64,000 nt of DNA from Adiantum capillus-veneris (taxonomy: Eukaryota > Streptophyta > Polypodiopsida > Polypodiales > Pteridaceae). Location: NCBI GenBank assembly GCA_014529385.2, contig CM043960.1:37712781-37776780 (forward strand). The letters run 5' to 3'. Positions 21,927-33,132 of this stretch are shown here, piece after piece. Below the pieces are notes generated by a model. The model was not told the DNA's origin and did no database searches. It saw only the letters and a program-made list of their open reading frames with translations. Made by a program: the position numbers and the translations under genes. Numbering within the stretch: position 1 is the first letter of the stretch; every line of letters starts with the position of its first letter.

Positions 21927-21927
21927 C

Positions 21928-22594
21928 TGTTGTGAGAAGAGGGGGAGATTGACTGCTTAAATTATTCAACACAAGCTCCCAAGCATCACCATCAACCTGT
22001 CCACCTCTTCTTCCAATTTCCAAGCACACACACACACACCTAGACTATGACACATACACACACTAAACATAAAAATTGACATAGACATGCTTGTAAGAGA
22101 GTGTAAGAGATGGAGACTAAATTAGAGAGTACACAACAAATAACCATAGCATAAGAGAGTAGAGAAGAAAATTTGCAAGAGAAAGGCCTAAATCTAGCCC
22201 CAAACTCCACTGCATCTCTCTTGTGGAGTTGGTATTTAATATATTATTTTTGAGTTTAAGGTGCCAAAAATTGAGGCCCCTCTTTTTACAACCACTTTAC
22301 TTTTGCAAATGAGTGAAGCTCATTAGTTCTTGCATGACCCATAAGGGGAGTTCCCACTACAACTATTTACAGAACCATAGTGGCTTATTGAAATGATGTT
22401 CTAAGATACTGTGCAAATATAAAATGGCCAAGAGTAATTGCCGTCGCCTCTTCATCGACTCCCAGCATTCCACTCTACAAAATCATCATCGACTCAATTA
22501 GTAAAATAAATAGACAACACATAATTAACCATTACGCCCAGCTATCCCAATTGCAGCTAACCACTACAACAGGAGGGTGCCCAGTTTCGTAACA
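21928..22594 (-). repeat. Element 2, 5' LTR
   Basis: Partner of 15678-16353, followed by the TAATC target duplication at 22595-22599. Confidence 0.93.
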
Positions 22595-22599
22595 TAATC

Positions 22600-23218
22600 G
22601 CAGGTTCTTATAACCAATCCAAGTAATTCACAATGCTCATGACATGATGCACTGTGTGCAGATGCAACAATAAACACAAGAGACTAAAGTTCTAAGTCTT
22701 GAAAATGTAGATAGATCAGACCACTCACGAGGTTGCTTAAGCAGTGAGTAGTCCGAATCGCTCAATCGAGATTCATCATTCGAGGCAGGCTGAGGCTACA
22801 ACTTGCTCACTGCTCAAGTTGCAAATGGCGACTCGCCCAATGTGGCTGAAGCCTGAGTCCTTGACTCCTCACACTCGCCTTGGTCGCCCACTACCTTGCT
22901 TTCTGCAGGTTCATGAAGCCACCACACAGGCTGCAACTCCTCACCACTCAAGTCACACGCCCGTAGGCTCGTAGCTCTCACACGACACCAATCATAAGCG
23001 AAGTTCGAACGTACTGTGTAGTGGCAGGAGGTGGGAGGGGATATTGTACGTACTGCAGAGGCGGGAGTCTCTCAATCAAGACTCGGGAGGGGATAATTTT
23101 GCCTATTCTTTGGTTAAAACCTAGAGGGTTGATTCTCATGTTTTCGATTCGTCTGGCCAACATGGCACGAGGTCCAGTGACCACTCACCACACTAGGCAG
23201 TGGTCCCTAGGCACATTT
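22600..23218. other. Gene-upstream spacer, nothing recognised
   Basis: Mixed-composition sequence between element 2 and the reductase promoter. Short ORFs on both strands show no family signal. It may be the distal promoter of the reductase gene. Confidence 0.5.
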
Positions 23219-23226
23219 TATAAAAG
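23219..23226 (+). promoter_or_regulatory. Candidate TATA box upstream of reductase gene
   Basis: TATAAAAG about 380 bp before the reductase ATG; the only strong TATA match in this interval. Transcription start is not determined. Confidence 0.35.
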
Positions 23227-23510
23227 TTTACAAGTTATCATAGTGTGCATTGTTAGAGCTCACGATACTTAATTCACGCAATTTTTAGTAAATTTGTTTT
23301 GGACGGGCAAATTACAAGACTGCCCATCCACAGACAATCCATGTGGAAGTCCACGTGTCGTGCTGGACAGGCACTTTTTTTGTTCTGTCGTACCATCTGT
23401 GTTCCCTTGCCAGTCGTGTGACACTTTGGGAGCCTCTGGATTGGTGGATGGCCGAGTTGTAGTTGAAGTCACAAGAACATGCAAATTCACGCAGCTTGAC
23501 GAAGCGAGAT

Positions 23511-23540
23511 CCCTCTCTCTCTCTCTCTCTCTCTCTCTCG
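23511..23540. repeat. CT microsatellite in reductase 5' UTR or promoter
   Basis: Pure CT run followed by a CA-rich stretch, about 65 bp before the ATG. Pyrimidine-rich tracts are frequent just downstream of plant transcription starts. Confidence 0.8.
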
Positions 23541-23604
23541 CCCCCACTCACATACACACTCGCTCGCACGCACACTTACACACATAACCACACACTGAAG
23601 AGGA

Positions 23605-23960
23605 ATGGAGAAGGTAGTGTGTGTGACAGGAGCTTCTGGTTTCATTGCATCTTGGGTTGTGAAGCTCCTGCTCGAGCGTGGGTACACCGTTCGTGCTTCT
23701 GTCCGAGATCCTGGTAAAGGCTCCACTTCCCTGCATTACCCTCTGTTTCCATTACTCTGTGTGGTAATCTCTTTCGACCTCTGTTTGCAGAAAACGTGGT
23801 TAAGACTGCCCACTTGATGGCCTTGCCAAAGGCACAGGAAAGACTCAAGCTTTTCAAAGCTGACTTACTGGAAGAAGGATCCTTTGATGCTGCTGTTCAT
23901 GGTTGTGAGGCTGTTTTCCATACTGCGTCGCCTTTCTTTTTGGGCACCAATGATCCTCAG
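23605..23960 (+). CDS. CCR/DFR-family NADPH reductase, exons 1 and 2 (partial gene)
   Basis: Exon 1 is 23605-23713: ATG, then the Rossmann motif [17 protein letters not shown] and the NADP-binding VRASVRDP. Intron 1 (23714-23790) has a GT donor and a pyrimidine-rich TTTGCAG acceptor. Exon 2 (23791-23960) keeps the frame and reads [30 protein letters not shown] and VFHTASPFF, ending at GTNDPQ before a GT donor, the usual end of exon 2 in this family. Such enzymes reduce cinnamoyl-CoA, phenylacetaldehyde or related phenylpropanoid carbonyls in the cytosol. The catalytic YxxxK and the NWYCY-type motif belong to later exons, which are not found in the remaining 40 kb. Either the gene is truncated or intron 2 is very long. 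Confidence 0.85.
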
Positions 23961-24544
23961 GTGGTTATTCAAAGAGTGCGATCGCTCGTTTTACATGTTT
24001 GAAGTAACATGTATGCTTGCAGCAATCAGGAGGATATTTGCACGCAATCTCACATTGTGTCGTCTTCTCTATGCCATGGTATTATGCGTCTTGCCTTGCT
24101 AGATCTTAATCATAAACATGTCTCCAGCAGGAGCGATTCCAATAGGAAGGTGGCTGCATTTTTCTTAGCCAGCAGAGGATCTCTTTTTGCATCTGTCACA
24201 GTCAAAAGTAGACGGCTTTTTCTTAGTGAGCAGGAGGATATTTACCTTCTCTATTAGCTAGTTGGAGGTTTTTGTACAGCCAGCAAGACGAGGCTTTATT
24301 GTTTCGCTTTTGACGGTAGGCCTCAGACCATGTATCATTGTCCAAGGCCAAAGCACAACACACAAAGCCTCCTCCGGAGTTCAGGTCTCTAGTCTAGGAA
24401 GTTGCAACAAGGCGGCTTGTGCTTTGTAATTGTGGACGACCCTTGATACTTGTGCTTCATCAGGAAATATATGGACCTCCTTTGGGTCCTTTTGAGTATG
24501 GAGTGGGCCTACGGAAGACGTGTCAAAGTTGAAGATGTGGAAGC

Positions 24545-24596
<52 letters not shown>

Positions 24597-24650
24597 TCCC
24601 TTGAACCAATCAACCTTGGCAATGAATAATTGAATGTGTATACAATGGAG
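23961..24650 (+). other. Start of intron 2 or truncation flank
   Basis: Begins at the exon 2 donor. No exon 3 homology (the AELI..PAVKGT region) is seen in any frame. Contains a GA microsatellite at 24547-24592. No repeat element boundary was recognised. Confidence 0.45.
24547..24592. repeat. GA microsatellite
   Basis: About 23 uninterrupted GA units. Confidence 0.95.
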
Positions 24651-25374
24651 GCAAGGGGTTGCTATGTAACCTCAATAGTTGCCAATTGCCCTACCTAGAC
24701 TTTGATAAATAAGTGAAATAAATACCTACAAGCCAAAATAAATAATAGGATCACATTGGGCAGTTCACTTGAGATGCCAAAACTCTTAACACCCTCTTTG
24801 CAGCTCATAGTGGACATCAATAGTGAGACTAAGTCGATGAAGAAGCTACCATGGACACCCCAGAAGTGGCCACCAACTGGATACACGTCGGTTTTGCTAC
24901 CCTCAAACTTTGTACCTGAGAATAATGCCATCTTGAACATTAGTTGAATTTGAATTGTAGACCGCACTACGTCCAAGAATCCGCATTCATGAACTGTGAA
25001 CACATCATGTTCAAAAGAATAATACTCCAAGATAATTAACTGTGGAACATAAGTGTGGAACATATCTTGTCCATGATCCGATCAACAACAATGTATTGGT
25101 GCACTCATCCATAGTGTTTTAGATATGTCTGATTGGTTCCCTGCCAAATGCATGTGCCTTGAATCTTGTCCTACGGGTTCAAACACCGAAAACTTGAACT
25201 CCAACACAAGGATCCAAATTAATTATACGGAGCATTGTTTGCCCCTCTGCCACTCACAAGCCTCTCTCTGGCTGAAGCTACTGGCAAAACCAATCTCCAT
25301 GTGACTAGAAGGCGGGAGACCTTGCTAGCGTAGACTCTATTACACCAACAGCCGCTTTGCTGTCCTTCCCTGAG
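24651..25374 (-). other. Undetermined, possibly copia-like remnant
   Basis: A 122-codon minus-strand ORF (24695-25063) shows no family signal. Given the adjoining copia-like gag relic it may belong to the same decayed element. No LTR was found around it. Confidence 0.3.
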
Positions 25375-26061
25375 TCACCTATCACTGCTTTCCTTATCTT
25401 TTGTAGAATCTCTGTCTTTGCCTTTGGATTTGCAATCCTTGGCCAAATGACCACGCTTTCCACAATTGTAACAACGGTTCTTGGTCCTAAGGGTGACTGC
25501 TCGCATCGTAGAATCCCGATCAAGCATTCCTACGAACTTGAACCACATATCGTTGGCAGTCTTCAAAGTCTGAATGGCTCGAGAAAGGTCCTTTGTAAGA
25601 GATTTCACAATGGACGACATTGGCTTCACATTAGCCGCATCCCAATCGACTCATGATTTGAGATATTCGTCATCTAAGATCTTGAAGGCGGGTGTACTTG
25701 TTGTTGGGATCCCTCGTGGGACGGGGCTGCGAGATGTCGACAATATCTTATAAGCCTTTTCGTGAGAACCAGAGTCGCATGATCAAATTCCAATGAGTGT
25801 AGTTATTGCCGTTTTTTGTCGCTGGTGCTCGAGCAAGGGGGGGCCATGTTGAAGTTGCAAGATCTGGTAATTTGGGAAACCTTCTCGCACTCCAAGGGTA
25901 GCCGCAAGCCGCAAGAATCTCCAAGTCGATCCACTCCTCTGCTTATTCGAAATGGCTTCGCAAAATTTGCTATCCCTCTCTTGAGCTCCACATTGCACTT
26001 CTCCTGATCTGCCACAAAACCCTTTAACAAGCTGCACGGTTGGCACGAAACTGCTCCTCAA
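25375..26061 (-). pseudogene. Copia-like Gag relic with CCHC knuckle
   Basis: Minus-strand pieces: upstream (25783-26061) a Lys/Arg-rich stretch. Downstream (25375-25629) are MSSIVKSLTKDLSRAIQTLK and TANDMW, resembling the UBN2-type Gag of plant copia elements, followed by CYNCGKRGHLAKDC, a perfect CX2CX4HX4C zinc knuckle, and an acidic/Lys tail. The two parts are separated by stops. No protease or integrase follows. Confidence 0.6.
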
Positions 26062-26178
26062 GGCTCAGCACGACCTCGTCAAAATCCAGACCTTTAGTGT
26101 TTAGCTACTGACAGCGTTTTAAAACGTTGTTAGTAGGCACTTCTCAAAAATAAAGCAAAGTCCGTTGAGGGAGGTGTT

Positions 26179-26650
26179 TGTCACGAGACTGTGACAACCA
26201 CTATATATATTTGCTAGTTTCTTTCCCTTGATTTTTATTTAATTTTTGGGACCCTCTTGTTGAAATCACATTGTCGGGATATTGCATGGCCAGTGTGAAA
26301 CGGCCGTTGGTCGAGAGTAAAGAAGTGGCTAGGCTCAATTAAAGTCATTTAGGCCCCTTTGCAAGACTTTATAAGTTCGTGGGTACTAGGAATTAAACCA
26401 AAAGGAGCAAACTGGACACAGGCAGTAGGATAGCAACCTGCAGGTCAACTCAAGTCCAAAATATCTCATCCCAAGCAAAATTGAGGCTGGGCTGATTTTT
26501 GAGTTATTGGTCCACAATGTGGGTGTGAGTAGTGGGTGCAGATGGTCACAACTTTAATGGAAAGCTTGCCTTCTCCCTTGTCTCATGTAGCGCGATGATT
26601 TTCTCTCGCGCATCTCACTCTCCCCTTTGCACATATGTCGGGAATGGATG
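26179..26650 (+). repeat. Family C LTR, truncated, plus orientation
   Basis: Starts TGTCACGAGACTGTGACAAC and is the inverted counterpart of 27680-28226, sharing also the stretch around GGAAAGCTTGCCTTCTC (about 26560 and 27750). It stops before the U5 half. No internal region of matching orientation lies next to it. Confidence 0.8.
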
Positions 26651-26694
26651 CACGGACTCATGATGATACATACATATACTATCCAGTGGCACAC

Positions 26695-28226
26695 TGAAAC
26701 CCGCCCGTAGGGCGGTAGACTTTAGCTTTCACCCGATCATTACACTGATTAACATTACTTGAACTTTACGACACACAGGAACTTCACGAATAAACTTGTG
26801 ACTAGGAATTCAAACAAACCATTGCTTGGCAGCTAAAGCGCTCCCAAGCAGACAACGACACTCTGGCGTCTCTTTCAGTATTTTTTTTATTACACTTGAG
26901 AAAAAGTTGTAAACTTCTACAAGCTCCCCCACTTTTATCGGGCTGAAATTCCCCTACTCTAACCCGATATTGGTAGCATAACCAGAGTCTCCAGGGACAA
27001 AATCCCAAGTAAACAGTGACTTTCCATGCACTTTAGAGCACGCTGGATCCTCTATTTTTGGGCTCCAATTTGCACCAAAACACTTGTTCGGTGACTCGCT
27101 TGGTTCTCCGAAGCTCTTGGACCTGTAGGTATCAAAACTGGCCAAAACCCTAAACCTGCAAAAAATTACAACAAGCTGTAATTCTTTGTTTTGCCCTCCG
27201 ATTCGTGTGCCGATCACTCTTGCCGGTAGCCCTCGAGCTCCCGCACTTGTAGGGTCACTTCCCCTTTGAATTAGACGAGATTCCTCGCGGGAAATCTCTC
27301 TAGGTTGTCCTGTACAAGCACCCACGGCTTCCCGAGGCTCCCATAGCAATATCTGGCCGTTTAAATGTGAAACCCTAAACCCGCAGAAAAACACAGCAGG
27401 CTATAATTCTCTGTCTCGCATCATTTTTAGCGGAGCAAACACATCTACGCATGTCTCATTTGCTCCCGCACGCAAAGGGATAGTTTTCCTGTAAATCGGT
27501 TGAGTTTTCACGCGAGAAAACTCTTCGTTTTCGCATTCCTTCGCTGTGCGTACTTGAAGGGGATTAACAGGAAGCTAATCCGGTATCTGTACAGAAGGCT
27601 CTTGCCTTGGCAAACGCGCATGAAACCCGCAGAACTGTACGTAGTCATCTGAGAAGCCCAATTAGAGGGGCATTACCATATGTACAAAGGTGAGAGAGAG
27701 ATGCATGAGAGCGGAATCATCGTGCTACATAGAGCAAGGGAGAAGGCAAGCTTTCCATTAAAGCTGTGATCACCTGCACCCACTACTCACACACACTATA
27801 GCACACTTATGAAGTCCAAAAATTAGCCCCCACTAAAAAATGGGCGCCCCCTCTTAGGTGAGGCTGCTTCTGGAAAGTGTGTGTTGGCCTGCATGCAGCT
27901 CCCCTACTGCCAAGTTCCATTTGACTCTCTTTGGTTTGATTTCCTAGTACCCACACTAACTTCTAAAGTGTAACGAGGGGCCTAAATGACTTTGAACTGA
28001 GCCTAGACACCCTTTTACTGTTCGAGTTTCAGTGCGGACTAGCCCGACCATCTCGTGGCGACCTGCTCTTTTCAACTGCGATGAAACTCTCGGCCAACGG
28101 CCGTTTCACACCGGCCATGCAATGTCCGAGCATTTGTGATTTTAACAAGAGGGTCCCAAAAATTAAAGAAAAATCAAGGAAAAGAAACCAACAAATATAT
28201 ATAGTGGTTGTCACAGTCTCGTGACA
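26695..28226 (-). repeat. Family C LTR, minus orientation (probable 3' LTR)
   Basis: Runs from TGAAACCCGCC (26695) to GTGACA (28226) in plus orientation, about 1.53 kb. On the minus strand it is preceded by GAGGACGTTTGCGATTTTAA and a purine run GAGGAGAG, the same arrangement that precedes the 3' LTR of element 3 at 52965. So it is the 3' LTR of a minus-strand family C element whose body lies at higher coordinates. The U5 side includes the conserved CGGTAGACTTTA block seen in all family C LTRs here. Confidence 0.82.
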
Positions 28227-29043
28227 TACTCTCCTCTTAAAATCGCAAACGTCCTCGATTGCATACATGCCATAGATGATTTAGTGTGGTTAGCACCCTT
28301 TTACCATCGCATGTATCCGCAAGAAAGATTGTCAAATATGTGTACAAATGACTTAATGAGACCTTCATACTTTTGTCAAGCAATGTACACTCTTATTGCA
28401 TTGAATCCTTAGGTACATGTGAAGTGCTAGCTCTATTATTACCCCTCTTTTGAGCATGTGCCAAGCCCTTTGACTTTGCTCTACTGAAGTGACCTGAGTT
28501 GGGGAATACGTGGGTTATAAACCAAAAGCTTCAAGGTAACACTGCAATACATTTGGTGACTGTACATGCCATAGATGATTTGGTGTGGTAAGCACCCCTT
28601 TATCATCGCACGCATCCGCAAGAAAAATTGTCAAACATGTGTATGAATGACTTAATGAGACCTTCATACTTTTGTCAAACAATGTGCACTTCTATTGCAT
28701 TGAAACCCTTGCTCGATGCCAATGTTACCATACATGTGGTTTGGCATCATGCCTTGGATACCGCCAAACACCAGTCCTAGCATGTACTGCTGGTTTCCTA
28801 GGCTCATAACCAGCCATGCTTTGAAACACAGATCCACCCCCGAAATACCCAAGATGTACTGTGGATGGTGGAAAAACCTGACGCATAGTGTGGAAATTAG
28901 TTCCTTGTCCATTTAAACCAAGATTTGGACTCTGAAGGGTGGCTGGCTGAAATGGTAAAGCCTATGGAACTTGCGTCCTAACCATCTGTTTGTGGACAAA
29001 AGGAATTTTCCTTGGAGCCCTAATTGACTGCGCAACATGCGAG

Positions 29044-29047
<4 letters not shown>
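28227..29047 (-). pseudogene. Family C internal remnant: Gag linker fragment
   Basis: On the minus strand, 28700-29040 matches the Gln/Met/Gly-rich Gag linker of element X at 56110-56420, with FGGGSVFQSMAGY still readable. From there it passes straight into a duplicated non-coding stretch (units at about 28262 and 28561, period near 300 bp) and then the polypurine tract. Capsid, protease, RT and integrase are all absent, so this is a deletion derivative. Confidence 0.72.
28262..28710. repeat. Tandem duplication, period about 300 bp
   Basis: CATGCCATAGATGATTT and the following 145 bases occur at about 28265 and again at about 28565 with scattered differences. Confidence 0.88.

Positions 29048-29114
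<67 letters not shown>
29048..29114. repeat. GA microsatellite
   Basis: About 33 GA units, directly next to the Gag linker fragment. Confidence 0.95.
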
Positions 29115-29118
<4 letters not shown>

Positions 29119-30837
29119 CCATAAACGCAAGATATGGTGAAGAGGGGACGATCAGCCCCCCATGACTACCATGAGCAGAAGACCCAATACACAATAACCA
29201 GATAGTGTGGAAGTGGGTACCCCCCTGCCCCCATAAATGGGTGCCCAAGGGGAGGTAGGGCAAAGCTTGGAAAAATCCCCCACGACCCAACAAGAAAATA
29301 AATGAAATATGAGGGTGCCCGGACAAGGTGGGCGGCCGGCGGCGGACAGTGCAGTCTGTATGCGTATGCAAAGGGTGGCCAGAGCCCGGAGGCACACTAG
29401 CCGTACATGTATGCCCTAGACCTGTGAAGTAGCAGAGTGGTGTAAATCAAACACCCCCTCTTAGCACCTAATGCTGAACAAACTGCATGAAGCCAAAGAT
29501 GTGAGGCCAATGATGAAGATGTTTGTTGTAGTGCCCACTGAAGGACAATACTCCATGAGTGTAGCAGCATTCAGGGGTGTCCCGAATGCCAAGAAATCTC
29601 CGTGGTAAAGTGTCGTCATGAGCAGTGTAGCAAACTACTGTACTTCGTTAATACAGGGTGAAGATACTGCGTAAAGGTCCCGAACTGAGTGTGAAAACAA
29701 CTCCTTGTTGTAAAAGAAGTGCCAATAGACCTGCAGGTGTCTTGCCCAATAGGATATGTGGTGTCGTAGTCAAAACGTGGTGTCTGTAGTCAAAATGTCT
29801 GGAGAAAATGGGGAAGCCCAAGAATTGTCATGAGAATGACCGGAAGCCTGTCAATGCATGAACATGTAACCTAGTGTGGCTAGGTGGCTAAGCTGTGAAA
29901 ACACTCCAGGACGGCCAGATGTAGCAATCTGCGCCGTAAACGTCCTCCGAAACAAGGAAAGCCAGAGTAACCATTCTGCATTGTAGAAGCTACCATAAGC
30001 TGCAACAGTCACTGGGAGACCGCACGGACCACCACTTGATGGTGTCCTGTCAGTAGGTAGGGTAATCCAAGAGGTAGACTCAATAGTCTGCGCTATGAAG
30101 GGCCTCTGAGAAGGGGTGTGGTCAGACCAAGCTGTTTGCACCGTAATCATCCTGTATGAAGAAGAGAAGCCAAACTGAGAAGTCTGCGTTGTGAATAACC
30201 TCTAAGAAGAGGAAAGGCCAGACCAAACTGTCTGCGCCGTCTTGCTGTATCTCCTGCCTCGAATCCTCCAATGTTACCAAAACATAATCCACGCCAACGC
30301 CACCAAACCGCATCTCGGTGTGGCTCTCAATGTGACGAGCTGGGAGTGGCCTACTGCCCAGGTCGGGGGATAAGTTTGCTATAAGGTTACCGAGGATCAA
30401 TGTAAGCAACTCTGAAGGTAGCGATCCAAATGATCAGGAGTGTAGAAGAGCAACTGCACTACCATCCAAGCCAAGCTCCAGGTGACTCCGGATGTAGTCG
30501 CGTAATGATGCGTGATCTCCCGCATCTTGTAAGTAAACTCCCCAAGAGAGTCTAGAGGAACTGAAGTTCCTCTCGAGTCTGTACATCCAAGCAATGAACG
30601 TGTCCAAGAAGAGATCTATAACCAAAGGTTTCTCGACGTGTACCTTCTGGTGTCCTTCTATAGATCTGTTCCCTTGGAGGCCCAATGCAAGCGATACACC
30701 ATTGGACTACCATCACCATTGTAGGAATATTGTCTATCCAAGCAAGTCTCTACCATGCAAGAACTTATGTCGGAAATTTTTGAGCTAACTTGAGTTGTTT
30801 TGCAGATATGCTGTAATCGTGGACGATTACTCTCTTT
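29115..30837. pseudogene. Decayed internal region of a plus-strand LTR element (element 10)
   Basis: No intact ORF. Around 29910-30245 are degenerate units of about 60 bp in which GTCTGCGCYGT and GAAGAGRRAAGSCCAGA recur; the plus strand reads them as a VCAV-like peptide repeat with stops. The right end, joined across element 8, gives TTTCAAGAAGGGGAGA followed by TGTCACAACC, a polypurine tract and LTR start. That makes this the 3' part of a plus-strand element. RT or integrase motifs were not found. Confidence 0.5.
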
Positions 30838-30842
30838 CAAGA

Positions 30843-32106
30843 TGTCACGTGACACATCCAACCCTATGTGTCCGTGGACAAGCTACAACATGATAAGGGT
30901 TCAGTCAGTCCAGTCAGTCTAGATTAGAAGTGATCTGGCACTTTTGTGAGTCTATTCGTAGACCGTGCATGCCCAGTCACGTAGTGTAGATGCATATCCT
31001 CTGGTTGCACACAGCATGATCATCAGTATTCCCATTAGAATCCATTAGAATCAGTTAGGGGATTTTTCCAGTGCATTTATTTTTGACATTTTTCACTTAT
31101 TAATTTAAGTGACTTCCGAACAAAAGTAGGTAGGGCAATTTTGCTAAGGAAATATATAAGCAAACCCAAGTTAACACTAAATGGCAGAAGAGGCAGCAGG
31201 AGCTCCACGCTCAACAGGCAACTTCTCAGCAGACACCCCTAGGAGACCTAGTGTTTTGCAGATCCAGCATCACCTAGCGTTTTTCCCCATCAGATCAGCC
31301 TCGGCTACGTAGACAGCAAGAGCCCAAGCGTTTTTGCAAGAGATCAGCCTAGCGTTTTGCATTTTGCAGAACCACAGCAGCAGCAGGACCAAAATTCAGC
31401 CCTAGCGTTTTTGGTTGTAGATCAGCCCCGGCGTTTTACACCTTCATCGCGACGGAAAGTCAAGGAACATCAGCGTTTTCGGTTTTCAGCAGTTAGCACC
31501 CACAGATCAAGCCCCGAACCTCGCAGATCTCACCTTCCCGCAGCAGTTCCTCGCCGCACGGTCAGTTTCCGCAAGGTTTATAGTTTCAGCCCGGAAAATG
31601 CAGATTTCAGCATCTGCGTTTTCAGCGCGTCGTCGTTGCATTGTCGTCATCGACACCGTCACCTACATAGAGTCAGAATTCAGCAGATAGAAGATTAGCA
31701 GATTTCAGGCCATAGCGTTTTTGGACAGCAGTAGAAAGATTGCAGATTTCAGCCCTTAGGTCGACTTCGTCATCACCTTCGTCATCGTCGACATAGCCTA
31801 GACTTGCATCTATCACATGCATTCCCATTGTACCAGTTTGTGCAATCATAAGTAGACCACTCTCGCCGACGAGAGTGGGGCCTTCGGAGGAGGGTTTTAC
31901 AACGTCTCTGGTGTTGTATCTCTCTTCTCTCTCTCTCTCAGTCTCATACACTTGTACGCACAGTGTCCATTCACTTTGTTTGTGATCATAGCACTTCCAT
32001 TAAGAACGGAAGGCTCTCCCTTCCATAAGAACAAAAGGAACCTTGAGCACAGTTCGGAGCACTCATCTTGAGCGAAGCGCAAACAATCATTCCGTTGCAC
32101 CTAACA
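30843..32106 (+). repeat. Element 8, 5' LTR (family D)
   Basis: Starts with the palindrome TGTCACGTGACA and ends GCACCTAACA. Its middle (31250-31740) is packed with AGCGTTTT and GATCAGCC motifs. Reverse-complement homolog of 40989-42182, 44161-45353 and 61365-62561. Confidence 0.92.
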
Positions 32107-32107
32107 T

Positions 32108-32119
32108 TGGTATTAGAGC
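32108..32119 (+). promoter_or_regulatory. Primer binding site of element 8 (one mismatch)
   Basis: TGGTATTAGAGC, the initiator-Met PBS with a C-to-T change at the seventh base, one base after the LTR. Confidence 0.85.
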
Positions 32120-32295
32120 TTTGGCAGTGTTCTGTATCACTCAAGAACCACAAGAACCACAATTTTTTTTTTTGCTTGTTGCGGTCGCACGAACCCAAGT
32201 TCGCTTGGGCGTGTCAATTCCTAATCGTGTTTTGTTGAAGAGTGACAGGAATCCCAAGAAAGAAGGGCTTGTCCAGCCTCCCTTTGTGTCTCTTT

Positions 32296-33119
32296 TCACC
32301 TAGCGTTTTTCCCCATCAAATCAGCCTCGGCTACCGCAGACAGCAAGAGCCAAACGTTTTTGCAAGAGATCAGCCTAGCGTTTTGCATTTTGCAGAACCA
32401 CGGCAGCAGCAGGACCAAAATTCAGCCCTAGCGTTTTTGGTTGCAGATCAGCCCCGGCGTTTTGCACCTTCATTGCGACGGAAAGTCAAGGAACATCAGC
32501 GTTTTCAGTTTTCAGCAGTTGACACCCACAGATCAAGTCCCGAACCTCGCAGATCTCACCTTCCCGCAACAGTCTCTCGCCACACGGTCAGTTTCCGCAA
32601 GGTTTACAGTTTCAGCCTGGAAAACGCAGATTTCAGCATCTGCGTTTTCAGCGCATCGTTGTCATCGACACCATCGCCGACATAGAGTCAGAATTCAACA
32701 GATAGAAGATTAGCAGATCGCAGCCCATAGCGTTTTTGGACAGCAGTAGAAAGATTGCAGATTTCAGCCCTTAGGTCGACTTTGTCATCACCTTCGTCAT
32801 CGTCGACATAGCCTAGACTTGCATCTATCACATGCATTGCCATTGTACCAGTTTGTGCAATCATAAGTAGACCACTCTTGCCGACGAGAGTGGGGCCTTC
32901 GGAGGAGGGTTTTATGTCTCTGGTGTCGTATCTCTCTTCTCTCTATCTCTCAGTCTCATACACTTGCACGCACAGTGTCCATTCACTTTGTTTGTGATCA
33001 TAGCACTTTCCATTAAGAATGGAAGGCTCTCCCTTCCATAAGAACAAAAGGAACCTTGAGCACAGTTCGGAGCACTCATCTTGAGCAAAGCGCAAACAAT
33101 CATTCCGTTGCACCTAACA
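32296..33119 (+). repeat. Element 8, truncated 3' LTR
   Basis: Matches 31270-32106 to its end. The missing part is the U3 start, including the terminal palindrome. Confidence 0.9.
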
Positions 33120-33132
33120 CAAGAAGGGGAGA

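Larger units (their letters stand above)
15678..22594 (-). mobile_element. Element 2: full-length Ty3/gypsy with chromodomain-like end
   Basis: 6.9-kb element bounded by LTRs of 676 and 667 bp and flanked by TAATC on both sides (15673-15677 and 22595-22599). Orientation is minus: PBS at 21915-21926, then Gag, CCHC, protease, RT, RNase H, integrase and a chromodomain-like C-terminus. A purine tract (GGTGGGAGGGA on the minus strand) abuts the 3' LTR at 16354. The LTRs differ at about twenty sites by eye, near 3 percent, so it is older than element 3. The polyprotein is broken by one frameshift in Gag, a stop between protease and RT, a frameshift after RT and a damaged integrase core. Confidence 0.94.
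30843..33119 (+). mobile_element. Element 8: leader-only family D LTR element
   Basis: Flanked by CAAGA (30838-30842 and 33120-33124). A full 5' LTR (30843-32106) is followed by a PBS-like site, about 190 bp of leader that matches the leader of element 6, and then a 3' LTR lacking its first 430 bp (32296-33119). The leader-to-LTR junction lies at a shared TCAC. It has no coding capacity. Orientation is plus, opposite to elements 6 and 7. Confidence 0.92.

Noticed and set aside
26179-28226. DNA transposon with long terminal inverted repeats
   Set aside because: The arms are family C LTR sequence, the outer flanks show no matching duplication, and the right arm continues into a polypurine tract and Gag remnant.
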